Shown: positions 15,201-23,901, counted from the first letter of the stretch. The stretch is DNA of 44,940 bases from Acidimicrobiaceae bacterium (GCA_947467375.1 CANIHL010000005.1:1-44940); one strand, 5' to 3'. Translations and numbers: made by a program. The notes: generated by a model not told the origin, from the letters alone.

Positions 15201-16303
15201 TCGTGAACTCAAACGGTTGGGTGTTTCCAAGTGTGCATGGTCAGTATTCAATTACGTTCATTGACATCCACAAAACAGATTCAAGCCCAGAAACAGTTCA
15301 ACTCAGTGGACCTTTCTTTGAATACAAAACTTTCGATGAGGGCAGACATCAAAGTGGTGCGCTACCAATTGCACTTTTAAAAACTGCTTCAGAGGGGGCG
15401 TCGTTTCCACAATTGCCCGACGTCGAATCTGCATCAATATTCACGCAGATTCGGCTCGCGCCGCGCTTGAACGACCCACGGCATCCTTCTTTTAGACCTG
15501 TAAGAGAGTTTGATGCAACTAATGACAGACCAACTTTTGATGCTGGACCACAGAAGGAAGGACGATGGCCAGTTCTTGGTGGTTCAGGCTTCAATCTTTG
15601 GGAACCTAACACCGGTGATGTTTACGCGTGGGCTGAACCTAAAAAAGTAATCGCAGTACTTCAGGAGAAAAGGCAACGCCAAATTCGATTGAAAAGTTCA
15701 GCATTCTTTGGAATGGATGAAACCTGGGCTGCGAATCCAGATACTCTGCCATGCAGCGGAGTAAGAATTGCATTTAGGGACATTACTAATGCGACAAACA
15801 CCCGAACTTGTATAGCGGCCCTTCTTCCTTCAGAAGTCATCCTGACAAATAAGGCACCATATTTGCTTCGAAACGATTGCACGAGTGGCGAAGAGGCATA
15901 CCTGCTCGGCGTGCTTTGCAGCATTCCACTTGACTGGTATGCGAGACGTTACGTCGAACTGAGCATGAACCTGCATATTTTTAATGGATTGCCAATTCCG
16001 CTAGTTGATGAAAATGATTCAAGAAGATTGAGAATAATTCAAATTGCAGGAATGCTTGCAGCGGTTGATAACCGATATGCGACTTGGGCAAAAGAAGTAG
16101 GAGTCAAGGTTGGCTCAGTCAAAACTGATTCCGAGAAAGACGCGTTAATCGCAGAAACCGATGCGCTCGCAGCTCATTTATACGGACTGTCCCGGTCCCA
16201 GTTGGAACACGTTTTCAAAACCTTTCACCGAGGTTGGGATTATTCCTCACGTTTGACACAGGTCCTTTCGTTTTATGACCAGCTACCGGAAGTGAAGTCA
16301 TGA
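12272..16303 (+). CDS. Eco57I/PglX-like N6-adenine DNA methyltransferase
   Basis: Giant cytosolic protein of 1343 aa. The methyltransferase core has motif X-like GSYFTPSFVVEHLLE, SAM-binding ADLAMGSGHFL and catalytic VGNPPWEE, the gamma-class NPPW adenine motif. Residues about 180-330 resemble the N-terminal type I/IIG region (GVPWLIMVRGSQIRLYSS), but I cannot find its ExK nuclease residues, so cleavage activity looks lost. The C-terminal part (from about 1090) has features of a target-recognition domain and ends with an LHIFNGLPIP segment as in PglX and type IIG enzymes. The stop overlaps the helicase start (ATGA), so production is coupled. It probably marks self DNA by adenine methylation. 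Confidence 0.9.
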   Translation: MTISLKGKSKIAWVRPDGCPAGFEPSEVVVGNSDVGGMALEIAITKWSKNEPPTREALTRLHTLRTNKRATPVVLVVEFDGGGTLVFGPNTASAPVGPLPIEQTQRVVQAALDEPTVIAARNRLAGLVQSIDSTSMPGVKNSGLFANHELRVGVPQRADWADACTASSPMLPLKGKELIEKLGFQTGQFGAHALLLTGDGPKAEAIAVLLDDREAFDADSPRFTVSPVAYGLNMAEKQGVPWLIMVRGSQIRLYSSRKDFGVGRKGLAETFFEVDLPQLTASNSGYLQLIFSAKALAEGGTTYEILKSSTQYAVALGERLRDKVYEEIIPELSVSVADALVENGYEMDAAGLDLAYQLTLRVFFRMLFQVYAEDRKLLPYGENTKYDRNAIKTVAKDLAENPEQIFDENSTSLWDDLAQVWRVIDSGDKAWGVPAYNGGLFASDSELSEHGAILKDVHITNDVMGPVLRALLLDDSDDGTIGPVDFRSLSVREFGTIYEGLLESSLGLAEVDLTLDEDGTWIPAKKKDEIYAEAGQVYFHNTSGQRKGTGSYFTPSFVVEHLLERSLDPALDSHLAQVAELMQKGDHAGAAEKFFDFRVADLAMGSGHFLTSAIDHIEQKMAAFLAEDGQSIPGVAAELLKLENAAQEALGEDSVELERSSLLRRQIARRCIYGLDINPIAVELARVSIWIHTFVRGLPMSSLDHNLVCANSLTGIGSVDEALDVLVPGRKGQMTLFDEPIERALESARTVLVDAALLAEATKDETRAASRAAKKAYKDAEKARLLFDAAVLNRIGRSGLVAAVDPDAIAKLAAMPIAQEAISPLKPAHMPALFPEVFLRENGGFDVLVGNPPWEEIMVEEPKYWLRAQPGLLGMNAADLKAAIVSLRKKRPELLAGLEIEIEIAANIRKVLLAGPFPGLGTGDIDLYRVFAWRNWQLLRSGGRLGAVFPRTLLNAAGNAPWREIVLSNGEVSVVNIVNSNGWVFPSVHGQYSITFIDIHKTDSSPETVQLSGPFFEYKTFDEGRHQSGALPIALLKTASEGASFPQLPDVESASIFTQIRLAPRLNDPRHPSFRPVREFDATNDRPTFDAGPQKEGRWPVLGGSGFNLWEPNTGDVYAWAEPKKVIAVLQEKRQRQIRLKSSAFFGMDETWAANPDTLPCSGVRIAFRDITNATNTRTCIAALLPSEVILTNKAPYLLRNDCTSGEEAYLLGVLCSIPLDWYARRYVELSMNLHIFNGLPIPLVDENDSRRLRIIQIAGMLAAVDNRYATWAKEVGVKVGSVKTDSEKDALIAETDALAAHLYGLSRSQLEHVFKTFHRGWDYSSRLTQVLSFYDQLPEVKS

Positions 16304-19300
16304 CAGACAGCAAGCCCTTTCCACCAGTCTTTGCAACGAATAACCCAAACACTGGGGAGACTGTTGCGGCCGAAGTGAATCGGATGATGAAGGGTTTGCG
16401 TGAGGAACTTGCGCAGCCACCGAATTTGGCTCTTGCTACCGCTTACATCAACCCTCAAGGGTTTGCGCTTATTGCTGACGAAGTGGAGCAGGCACCGCGA
16501 GTACGAATTTTGTTGGGTGCTGAACCCGATGAGCCATTGCAACGAAGAATTGATTCAGGTGAGGATGTTTCCTTTGAACAGGTCGCGCTGGATTATGAAA
16601 ATGGTTTGAAGCGTGAACGTGACTTGGTTGGTTTTGATGCGGAGTCTGATGCAGCTGCGAAGCATTTGGTGAAATGGCTTCGTTTCGCTGAAGTGGGGGA
16701 ACCTCCACGTGTTGAGGTACGACGTTTTACAAAAGGATTCCTGCACGGGAAGGCATTTATTGCTGAGCATCCGCGTATGCCTGCCGTATTGGCTGGTTCT
16801 TCGAACCTGACACTCGCTGGTCTGTCCTTGAATCGCGAGTTGAATCTTGGTTATCCGTCAGGTCAGTACACCGAGCTAGTGGTTGGCTGGTTTAACGACT
16901 TGTGGGACCAAGCAGAGTCTTTCGACCTAGCAGCAATGTACGAGGCCAGGTGGAGCGAACATTCACCATGGGTTGTGTTTCTACGAATGCTGTACGAACT
17001 GTATGGTAACCAATCAAATGTCTCGGATGAGCGAATTGAACTTAATGTCACCGAATTCCAAAGGGATGGAATTATTCGCTCAATGCGAATCCTCGACGAG
17101 CTTGGCGGTGTCCTTGTTTGTGATGAAGTTGGATTAGGTAAAACCTTTATTGCTGGCGAAATAATTCGTAAAGTTTCTCAAGAAAATCGACAGAAAGTAT
17201 TAGTCGTTGCACCAGCGTCTTTGCGTAATTCGATGTGGGAACCGTTTTTGAAGCGGTTTGATTTTTCGCGCCGTGTTGAACTTGTTACATATGACGATTT
17301 GAGAATTGGAACTAAGGCCGAAGTTCAAAACTTTGATGATTATGCGATGGTGGTTATTGATGAAGCGCATAACTTGCGGAATGCCAAGACGCAACGAGCC
17401 TCAGCTGTCATTACTTTGTTGGGCGGAGAACATCCCAAGAAAGTAATTTTGCTTACAGCAACGCCTGTCAATAACTCTCTATGGGATTTAGAGACCTTGG
17501 TGAAATATTTTGTCAAGAATGATGCTCAATTCTTGGCTGACGGAATACCAAGTATTGAGGATTACATCAGACGGGCACAAGCGTTAGACCCTGAAACTCT
17601 TTCTCCTGAGCACCTATTCAGTTTGATGGACAAGGTCGCTGTTCGACGTACGCGCCGATTTATTAAGAAGGAATACGCAAATGATTTCATCACCAACAAC
17701 CAGGGTGAACTAGTACCTATCGAGTTTCCCACTCCTTCCGTGCATCGTTTGACTTATGACTTGGATATTGACTCAGATGACATTGTTGGCCGAGTAATTC
17801 ATGCACTTGCTGTAAGTGAAGATGAAAATCTTGTTATTCGAGCCGGTACGCATCGTGACCCATCACGTTTATCGCTAGCGCGCTATGCGCCAAGCGTTTA
17901 TCTGAAAACCAATGATGTTGACCATCTGCAAATCACCAACGTGGGATTGTTGCGGTCAGGACTTCTGAAACGACTTGAGTCATCAACAGCAGCACTCGTC
18001 GCTACTTTGACTCGACTGATTGCCTCTCACCAGGCGTTCATCAAAGGAATCGATGCGGGCTATGTGATTACGGGTGACACACTGCGCGATTATGTAAGCA
18101 GCGAATCTGATGACCTAAACGAATTCTTGGACCTACTTGATGAAGTTTCGGCTGACGAAGTTAAAGACATCAAGGACTTTGACGGACAGGCACTAAAACG
18201 AGACGTAGAACTCGACCTCGTACTGCTCAAAGAGCTAGTTGAGCTGGCAAAGAAGCGCCAGAAGCAAGGTCCGGATTCAAAAGTTGAAGAATTGCTAGCT
18301 CACCTGTCTGAGATTGCTGAAGAAGCTGAACGCCCAGACAAACATGGTTTATCGAGTGAAGACCGTCGCAAAGTAATCATCTTTTCGACTTACACCGACA
18401 CTGTTGAAGACCTCTCTAACCAAGTCGTGGATGCAGTTAACAAAGCTAAGAAAGGCTCGCCGCTCGCTGCATATAAAGGACGAATCGCACCACCAGTTGC
18501 TGGCGCACAGGGAAGTACCGCCCAAACGGAGAGGGCCGAAATTCTTGCCGGTTTTGCACCGATAACAGCAGGAAAAATCGGCGAGAACGGCGTTCCTGAA
18601 TCGAAGAACGTATTCGATGTGCTCATCACCACTGATGTGTTGGCAGAAGGCGTGAACCTCCAACAAGCTGGTCGAATGGTCAACTTTGACCTTCCATGGA
18701 ACCCAATGCGACTAGTCCAACGCCATGGCCGCATCGACCGAATTGGTAGCCCGCACAAGAAAGTTGTCATTGGCTGTTTCTTTCCAGCAGAGAACCTTGA
18801 CACTTTGCTGAAACTCGAAGAAACCTTGCAACGCAAAATCGCGTATGCCAATGCCGCGATAGGAACTGGAACGGTAATTCCGGACCAAAAATCTGACCCA
18901 AATCGTGAAGTCTTATTTAAGGACAACACTCAAGACATCAAGAACATCTACAACGAGGACGCATCGCTTCTCCTAGAAGCTGGTGGCAGTGGGGCATTAT
19001 CAGGTGAAGAATATCGACGCCGCTTAGGCAGGGCAATGCAAGGGGCATACCCACGCGAAGATGTTCTTAATCTGCCGTACGGCTCGGGTAGCGGCTTTGT
19101 CTCGACAAAGATTCGACAATCAGGATTCGTATTCTGCGTAAAAGTTGGAAATCATAAAGCACCATGGTTCAGATTCGTAGCTGCAGACAGCACTAGCTGG
19201 ACGCCATTAAACAAGGCCGACGGCTCACCTTGGATTGATGATGACACCTTGACCTGCCTTATCGCAGCAGACCCAGGTGAACGTGAAGAGACTCAAGTGA

Positions 19301-19716
19301 TACCTGAAGCAGCACTCAAGACAGTTTTTGAGGCCTGGTCAAAAGCGCGCCAAGACGTTCACCAAGAATGGTCAAAACTCACAGACTGGGCAAACTTGGA
19401 ACCACAAGTTCCAAAAGCCCTGCGAACCGCCATTGACCTTGTGCTGGAACATGGCCACAAGCTTTCTCAAGAAGAACAAGGCGATTTAATCAATCGACTC
19501 AATGGGCGTTGGGAACATGCGATTGTGAAGTCTGTGCGTGACATCCTCCGCGAAGAGACAGCTAGTGATATCGAGAAGGTTGGACTGTTGCAGAGGTTTG
19601 TTAAGGATGCAGGTCTTCCACTTCCAGTGAAGCCTGAGCCATTGCCAGCAGTGCGTATAGATGACATTCGCGTTGTTTGTTGGATGGCTGTGACTGCAGC
19701 TGCGCCAGTCCTTTGA
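16300..19716 (+). CDS. PLD-domain SNF2-family helicase/translocase
   Basis: Protein of 1138 aa. The N-terminal PLD-like domain has LHGKAFIAE (His149, Lys151, Glu156: an HxKx4E variant of HxKx4D) and GSSNLTLAGL. The SNF2/superfamily 2 motor follows: DEVGLGKT (about 275), DEAH (about 353), LTATPVNNS, then DVLAEGVNLQ and QRHGRIDRIG (about 806). A linker of helices (about 560-690) separates the two RecA lobes. A single PLD motif normally needs a dimer. The pairing with the upstream methyltransferase (ATGA overlap) suggests a restriction complex in which the motor scans unmodified DNA and PLD and/or GIY-YIG cuts. DrmD of DISARM and HepA-like helicases are the closest known comparisons; DISARM genes drmA, drmB and drmC are absent. 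Confidence 0.9.
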   Translation: MTDSKPFPPVFATNNPNTGETVAAEVNRMMKGLREELAQPPNLALATAYINPQGFALIADEVEQAPRVRILLGAEPDEPLQRRIDSGEDVSFEQVALDYENGLKRERDLVGFDAESDAAAKHLVKWLRFAEVGEPPRVEVRRFTKGFLHGKAFIAEHPRMPAVLAGSSNLTLAGLSLNRELNLGYPSGQYTELVVGWFNDLWDQAESFDLAAMYEARWSEHSPWVVFLRMLYELYGNQSNVSDERIELNVTEFQRDGIIRSMRILDELGGVLVCDEVGLGKTFIAGEIIRKVSQENRQKVLVVAPASLRNSMWEPFLKRFDFSRRVELVTYDDLRIGTKAEVQNFDDYAMVVIDEAHNLRNAKTQRASAVITLLGGEHPKKVILLTATPVNNSLWDLETLVKYFVKNDAQFLADGIPSIEDYIRRAQALDPETLSPEHLFSLMDKVAVRRTRRFIKKEYANDFITNNQGELVPIEFPTPSVHRLTYDLDIDSDDIVGRVIHALAVSEDENLVIRAGTHRDPSRLSLARYAPSVYLKTNDVDHLQITNVGLLRSGLLKRLESSTAALVATLTRLIASHQAFIKGIDAGYVITGDTLRDYVSSESDDLNEFLDLLDEVSADEVKDIKDFDGQALKRDVELDLVLLKELVELAKKRQKQGPDSKVEELLAHLSEIAEEAERPDKHGLSSEDRRKVIIFSTYTDTVEDLSNQVVDAVNKAKKGSPLAAYKGRIAPPVAGAQGSTAQTERAEILAGFAPITAGKIGENGVPESKNVFDVLITTDVLAEGVNLQQAGRMVNFDLPWNPMRLVQRHGRIDRIGSPHKKVVIGCFFPAENLDTLLKLEETLQRKIAYANAAIGTGTVIPDQKSDPNREVLFKDNTQDIKNIYNEDASLLLEAGGSGALSGEEYRRRLGRAMQGAYPREDVLNLPYGSGSGFVSTKIRQSGFVFCVKVGNHKAPWFRFVAADSTSWTPLNKADGSPWIDDDTLTCLIAADPGEREETQVIPEAALKTVFEAWSKARQDVHQEWSKLTDWANLEPQVPKALRTAIDLVLEHGHKLSQEEQGDLINRLNGRWEHAIVKSVRDILREETASDIEKVGLLQRFVKDAGLPLPVKPEPLPAVRIDDIRVVCWMAVTAAAPVL

Positions 19717-19976
19717 TTTCGTAATCAAGAACTATGTCCTCAGATGCATTGGGGTAGCGCTCACTAGCTATACGTGGATTCCCTCAGCTGTTCTAAGTTA
19801 AATGATATGAAAATGAGGACCTGTTTAAAGCTGGTTTGGCATCATGGGGTCTGTTAGTTACTTTGAGCCATACCATCAGGTGTGCTTGAGATGAAAGTCG
19901 CGGCGTTCGCTGGGGAAGATGATTAGTGCATGTGTACATTCATATAAGTGGCAGATAGCCGTAAAGCGAGGAAGCA

Positions 19977-20822
19977 ATGGAGATAAATGGATACCAAATA
20001 GGGCCAAAAGCCGAGCTCCACTGTGCTGAACTAGCAGATGAGAATCTTTTCTTGGCAAACCTGGCAGAAGCCAATCTCAGTCGAGCAAATTTGTACTTAT
20101 CTGTACTCGGCGGAGCAAACCTCTATTTAGCTGATTTATCAGACGCCAACTTAAGTTTTGCTGAATTGAATATGTCGAACCTCTGTATGGCGAACTTGAG
20201 TAAAGCGAATCTGTCTAACGCTGATATGGATTCAGCCAATCTCAGTAAGTGCAATTTGACGAATGCAAATTTGACAGAAGCGATAGGTGCAAGTAGTAAT
20301 TTCTCGCTTTCAAATATGGTCGATTCAAATCTGGCGAAGTCAATTTTTACAAAGTGTAATTTTGCTGATGCAAATATGGATGGAAGTAATTTATCCGGCG
20401 CTACTTTAGGGTTTTCGAATTTTACGAACGCGACTTTAATGAATACAAATCTGAGTCACGCGTACGTGGCTTACGTTAATTTCTCAGAAGCGAATCTAAC
20501 GGGCAGTAATCTAAGAGAATCATTGTGTAGTGGTGCAAACTTCACTCGAGCTACTGCGCAGAACACACGGTGGTCCAAGAGCGATTTGACATTTACGATA
20601 TTTGTTCAAGCAAATTTGATGGACTCAGATTTTGCAGGAACTGACTTCACAAACTCGAATCTTTCTGAGGCAAATCTCACGAATGCAAATTTGACGGGAG
20701 CCAATTTTCAGGAAGCGATTCTTGCCCATGCAAATCTTCGTGGCGCAAACATCTCAGGTGTTAATTTTGATGAAGCTGTATTGACAGGCGCAACAATGCC
20801 AGATGGGTCAACACACGACTGA
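19977..20822 (+). CDS. Cytosolic pentapeptide-repeat protein
   Basis: Protein of 281 aa with no signal peptide. After MEINGYQIGPKAELHCAEL come about 50 A(N/D)LxX units forming a predicted quadrilateral beta-helix, ending TGATMPDGSTHD. The repeats are much more divergent than those of the protein at 7070, so it is older or under different constraint. The C-terminal tail is shared with the two exported pentapeptide proteins of element 1. It lies 260 nt after the helicase with GAGGAAGCA before the start. Cytosolic pentapeptide proteins such as Qnr and MfpA mimic DNA; a role as an effector or self-protection factor of the defence block is possible, not shown. Confidence 0.88.
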   Translation: MEINGYQIGPKAELHCAELADENLFLANLAEANLSRANLYLSVLGGANLYLADLSDANLSFAELNMSNLCMANLSKANLSNADMDSANLSKCNLTNANLTEAIGASSNFSLSNMVDSNLAKSIFTKCNFADANMDGSNLSGATLGFSNFTNATLMNTNLSHAYVAYVNFSEANLTGSNLRESLCSGANFTRATAQNTRWSKSDLTFTIFVQANLMDSDFAGTDFTNSNLSEANLTNANLTGANFQEAILAHANLRGANISGVNFDEAVLTGATMPDGSTHD

Positions 20823-20868
20823 GCGCATCATAGAAAATGTGCAAAAAGCATTGTTTGCAGGCACAGTC

Positions 20869-21138
20869 CTACAGATGTTCTATGTAAACAACATTTAAGA
20901 AGAAGGGCTTATTCGAAGCAAGTTTCGGGTCTCGTGGTTCGATAACTCCATTGAGCCGAACTTCCGTCTGTGGCTGTAGGCGACTGAGTTCTTTGATTAC
21001 GGACTCATCGTGTGCGAAAGCAACAATTTCGCCTCCGTCTACTTCCAGGCGGACTATTGCGTAACTCCGTTTTCCTTTGAATTTGACCTCAGGTTTTACC
21101 AGAATATTTCCTTCGGCTTTCCAGTTGCATAATTTCAT
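20869..21138 (-). CDS. Small OB-fold-like protein
   Basis: Protein of 89 aa with alternating strands: KLCNWKAEGNILV, RSYAIVRLEVDGGEIVAFAHD, EVRLNGVIEP, FFLNVVYIEHL. This five-strand layout with basic residues resembles an OB-fold single-stranded nucleic-acid binder, such as a small SSB-like protein, but no family-specific motif is certain. AAGGAAAA precedes the ATG. It is the last gene of a minus-strand group that includes 21255 and 21795, so it may belong to one operon controlled from the region near 22290. Confidence 0.5.
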   Translation of the reverse strand: MKLCNWKAEGNILVKPEVKFKGKRSYAIVRLEVDGGEIVAFAHDESVIKELSRLQPQTEVRLNGVIEPRDPKLASNKPFFLNVVYIEHL

Positions 21139-21254
21139 CTAATTTTCCTTTTGTGTTTGATTGTTGATGTTGCTGTGATGGGATTATTGGCTATTTCGAG
21201 ATTTCTTAACCACTAAAACATTCAACTCATGTAAAAACGTTTGTGGGGGTGATG

Positions 21255-21725
21255 CTAAATCTTCAAAATCCTGCGAATCATTGCAAAAGCACCCTTCTTC
21301 GAATCATCGTCGAAGCATCCTTCTTCGAATTCACGCCAATCTTCTTCGAACTCTTCGTTGGTCATGAGGTGCTTATCGAGTCCGCAAGTGGCTTTGCCCA
21401 CTAGTTCAGACCGCCAGTACTCCTTAGGTCCAAGTGGGTGAATCTCTGCTAGTTCGTTTTGATATTCCAACTCAGCATCAGCTAATCCGTCGTGTTGAGC
21501 CATGTGTATCTCAGCTATAGATAAGTCGTCTTCCCATCGGCACACGTAAACTGGAACTGTATTCGTGTACCACCATTGAGGTTTGCCGCGTTTCATTAAT
21601 TGGATTTCAACTACGCCACTTCCGTCTGACCGTGGTGTGCCGATGCGTATAACTCCATCCTCTCCGTGGGCTGCATTTCCGATGAATTGTGGGGGGAGAA
21701 TATTGCGTACTGGATAATCATTCAT
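21255..21725 (-). CDS. Unknown acidic protein
   Basis: I do not recognise this 156-aa protein. It starts with AAGGAAA before the ATG, so translation looks genuine. The first half has beta-rich segments (VIRIGTPRSDGSG, VEIQLMKRGKPQWWY, VPVYVCRWED). The second half is helical and strongly acidic (NEEFEEDWREFEEG) with a basic end (MIRRILKI). No signal peptide. It lies between the OB-like and HTH genes in the same direction. Acidic small proteins in defence islands are sometimes anti-restriction or DNA-mimic factors, which is speculation here. Confidence 0.5.
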   Translation of the reverse strand: MNDYPVRNILPPQFIGNAAHGEDGVIRIGTPRSDGSGVVEIQLMKRGKPQWWYTNTVPVYVCRWEDDLSIAEIHMAQHDGLADAELEYQNELAEIHPLGPKEYWRSELVGKATCGLDKHLMTNEEFEEDWREFEEGCFDDDSKKGAFAMIRRILKI

Positions 21726-21794
21726 TTCTGTTTCCTTAATTAGTTGTCTTTGGGGGTGTTGGATTTTTTGTGAGAGCTTTTGATTGCTTTGGGG

Positions 21795-22262
21795 TTACGA
21801 GGGATTTGGTATCAGCCCCATGTCCCTAGCTAGCCGTATTCGACGGGAAGCTGTGGGGTAGGAAATATTGAGTTCAGAGATGATTCTCTGATGAGGCGAC
21901 TCACCGTTTCTCTGTGCTTCAAAATAGAAATCTGCGACCTGTTGAACTTCGGCAACAGAGACTGATGGCTGGTGTTTATCAGCAGTTCTGAAGACATTTT
22001 TCTTTTCGCCGTGGATACGTCTTCCGTGGAACTCACGCACCTGGTCCTCAATTTTTCCCATGGGGAACTCACGTAAGAATCGAGCTGTGATTGGGGTTTT
22101 GTGATTGACCGCGCTTATGGAGATACCAGAAACCTGCGCTGAGTGCTCAAAGAATTTCCATTCAAATTCAACTGACCAGGAGTTTCCGTCCCGGTCAGTC
22201 CAAACGGCGTAGGCGTCTGGGCTCGTCTTGCTATTGGGCCCTATGTGTACTTTTATGCTCAT
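21795..22262 (-). CDS. Protein with C-terminal helix-turn-helix
   Basis: I start this at the ATG at 22262 (155 aa), because AAGGA lies at correct spacing there; the track start 27 nt upstream has no such site. The N-terminal 80 residues are beta-rich and unknown (DAYAVWTDRDGNSWSVEFEW). The C-terminus VAEVQQVADFYFEAQRNGE, then ISELNISYPTASRRIRLARDMGLI, is the typical actinobacterial HTH of the form VA..Y..A...G.....A..L..S..TA.R....AR..GL. Such proteins occur in phages and integrative elements. It is probably the DNA-binding regulator of the minus-strand group and is divergently transcribed from the XRE-like gene. Confidence 0.65.
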   Translation of the reverse strand: MSIKVHIGPNSKTSPDAYAVWTDRDGNSWSVEFEWKFFEHSAQVSGISISAVNHKTPITARFLREFPMGKIEDQVREFHGRRIHGEKKNVFRTADKHQPSVSVAEVQQVADFYFEAQRNGESPHQRIISELNISYPTASRRIRLARDMGLIPNPS

Positions 22263-22410
22263 AAATTTGTCCTTATCAGATTGCGTCACACCATGATAAA
22301 GAGTGAATCCAGAGCGCGCAAGTCCTGGTAGAAAAAATCAAAGAAATTTTGAACCCACTCTGACCACTTAAAATGGAGGAATTGACGGTCTTGACTGGTT
22401 GTACAGGCAA

Positions 22411-22596
22411 ATGGAGCTTGTTGGTCTTGCATCGCTCCAGGAAGCCGCTGACGCCTGCGGTTTAGACAAGGCAGCCCTGTGGCGTTACTTCAATTTTGAT
22501 GTACGTCCATCCGTTGAACGCTTGCCAAGCCTGTGCCGAGGGCTACAGGTTTCGCTAGACGAACTGCTGGTCGCACTTAACGTGCACATTGAATAG
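22411..22596 (+). CDS. XRE/Cro-like HTH protein (small)
   Basis: About 61 aa from the ATG at 22411; the track begins at a TTG 12 nt upstream, and I cannot decide between them because neither has a strong ribosome-binding site. The product is almost entirely a five-helix Cro/C1-type HTH: SLQEAADACGLDKAALWRYF for helices 1-3 and LPSLCRGLQVSLDELLVAL for helices 4-5. It is divergent from the regulator at 22262, with about 150 nt between, a classic switch-like layout in mobile elements. It probably controls integrase or cargo expression. Confidence 0.65.
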   Translation: MELVGLASLQEAADACGLDKAALWRYFNFDVRPSVERLPSLCRGLQVSLDELLVALNVHIE

Positions 22597-22740
22597 TTCG
22601 GCGCAAGTGCTGGATAAATTAAACCAAGAATTCTTCCCGCGTGATTTCCAATAGCTAAGCGGAGAACACCAAGCAACAAAGACCTCAGAAGTCCCGAGTG
22701 CATAGGTATATGCGGCGTCGACAACTCTGCTTAAGCTGCA

Positions 22741-23901
22741 TCAATACTTTAGACGACTTGATTCTCTAACCATGGGCCGTTTGCCTTTTTTGACTCTGGT
22801 CCCTGGCGCGCGCTTCTTCCTTGTCTTTCTGCGCTTCCAAAGCAAAGCATCAGCCTCAAGCGCCTGGATGAAGCTGCACGCTTTTTCGACGATTCTCCGT
22901 CCCTCTGCATAATCTCTCTTCTCTGCAGCTCTGTAGAACTTGCCAAGCCCATCTGAAAGGGAAGCCCGCAGCATGTCGTTGGGGTCAATGTCGCTATCCA
23001 GAAGGTGAAATTTTCCTGGTCTCACCTCAAATTTGTCAATCTTTCTAATAAAAGCTTTTGTTTTCGCGTTACAACTATGGCAAATGGCCCAGACCAGGTG
23101 TGGATGGTCTTTTCCTCCGAACTTGACAGGAGGGAAGTGTTCAACTTCTTTTGATTTTCGACCACATCGCACACACGGATTCTTCAAAAGCTTTTTACGC
23201 TCTATCGGGGTGAGCTTTCCCTCTCGAATTAGGTTCGAGTAAACACGTCTATCGATTTTCACCTCATGCCGAATACGTACTTGTCTTGCCTTTCCACCCG
23301 GGTGCCCGTCAACAAATACCTTTAGATTTTCTTCCCAGGATTGACTTCGGATGTAAAAGCCATCTGTATACGAAACAATTTTTGCTTCCACCATCTTCTT
23401 GAGGGCAGAGTCAATTGTTGACAGACTCATAAATTCCTGGAGATAGTTGACAAGGTCCACACGGCGAAACCTTTGCTTACGATAAACAAGCGCCCCTAAG
23501 ACCAAAGTTTGCCTGAAACCGAAAACACCGTGCCCCCATACAGGGGAGTTAACAAATTTGCTGACCAAACCCTGATTGCCGAAAAGACTTGTTGCAAAAG
23601 CCAGCCACTCTTCGTGTAGAGGTGAATTCGAAGTTAACTTCCTACCAGGTGAATAGCAAAGACCTTCTGTGTCTTCAACCTTCTGAGCTGTCAGCCATCC
23701 TTTTGCGCGTAGTTCTCGAAGGTCCTTAGAGAAATCCCCTCCCTTGCCTCTATTGAACAATTTGCGACCACTCCGCTGAGACAACTCAAAGGGATGTCCA
23801 ATACGAAACTCAGAGATGATAAACGCCAGGTAAATACGTTGAGTCGCAGCTGCTGGAGACTCTGACGGCAAAACAAGATTCGGTAGCTTCACCACACCCA
23901 T
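22741..23901 (-). CDS. HNH-type zinc nuclease-like protein with two winged-helix regions
   Basis: Protein of 386 aa. The N-terminal part (about 15-75) and the middle part (about 140-190, VDLVNYLQEFMSLSTIDSALKKM) look like winged helices. Residues about 243-280 carry CVRCGRKSKEVEHFPP, then CHSCNAK, the treble-clef HNH signature with two CxxC pairs (243/246, 274/277), Glu-His at 254-255 and a terminal Asn. The C-terminal 25 residues are very basic (RRKTRKKRAPGTRVKKGK), suiting nucleic-acid binding. It has no visible modification partner next to it. It may be a stand-alone restriction or homing-type nuclease, or an accessory to the defence block. Confident at domain level only. Confidence 0.72.
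   Translation of the reverse strand: MGVVKLPNLVLPSESPAAATQRIYLAFIISEFRIGHPFELSQRSGRKLFNRGKGGDFSKDLRELRAKGWLTAQKVEDTEGLCYSPGRKLTSNSPLHEEWLAFATSLFGNQGLVSKFVNSPVWGHGVFGFRQTLVLGALVYRKQRFRRVDLVNYLQEFMSLSTIDSALKKMVEAKIVSYTDGFYIRSQSWEENLKVFVDGHPGGKARQVRIRHEVKIDRRVYSNLIREGKLTPIERKKLLKNPCVRCGRKSKEVEHFPPVKFGGKDHPHLVWAICHSCNAKTKAFIRKIDKFEVRPGKFHLLDSDIDPNDMLRASLSDGLGKFYRAAEKRDYAEGRRIVEKACSFIQALEADALLWKRRKTRKKRAPGTRVKKGKRPMVRESSRLKY

Noticed and set aside
12272-19716. Complete DISARM or BREX system
   Set aside because: Methyltransferase and SNF2 helicase resemble DrmMI/DrmD or PglX, but no drmA, drmB, drmC, brxC or pglZ gene is present in the island.
22485-22724. 79-aa minus-strand ORF
   Set aside because: Antisense to the clear XRE-like gene; Ser-rich low-complexity product.
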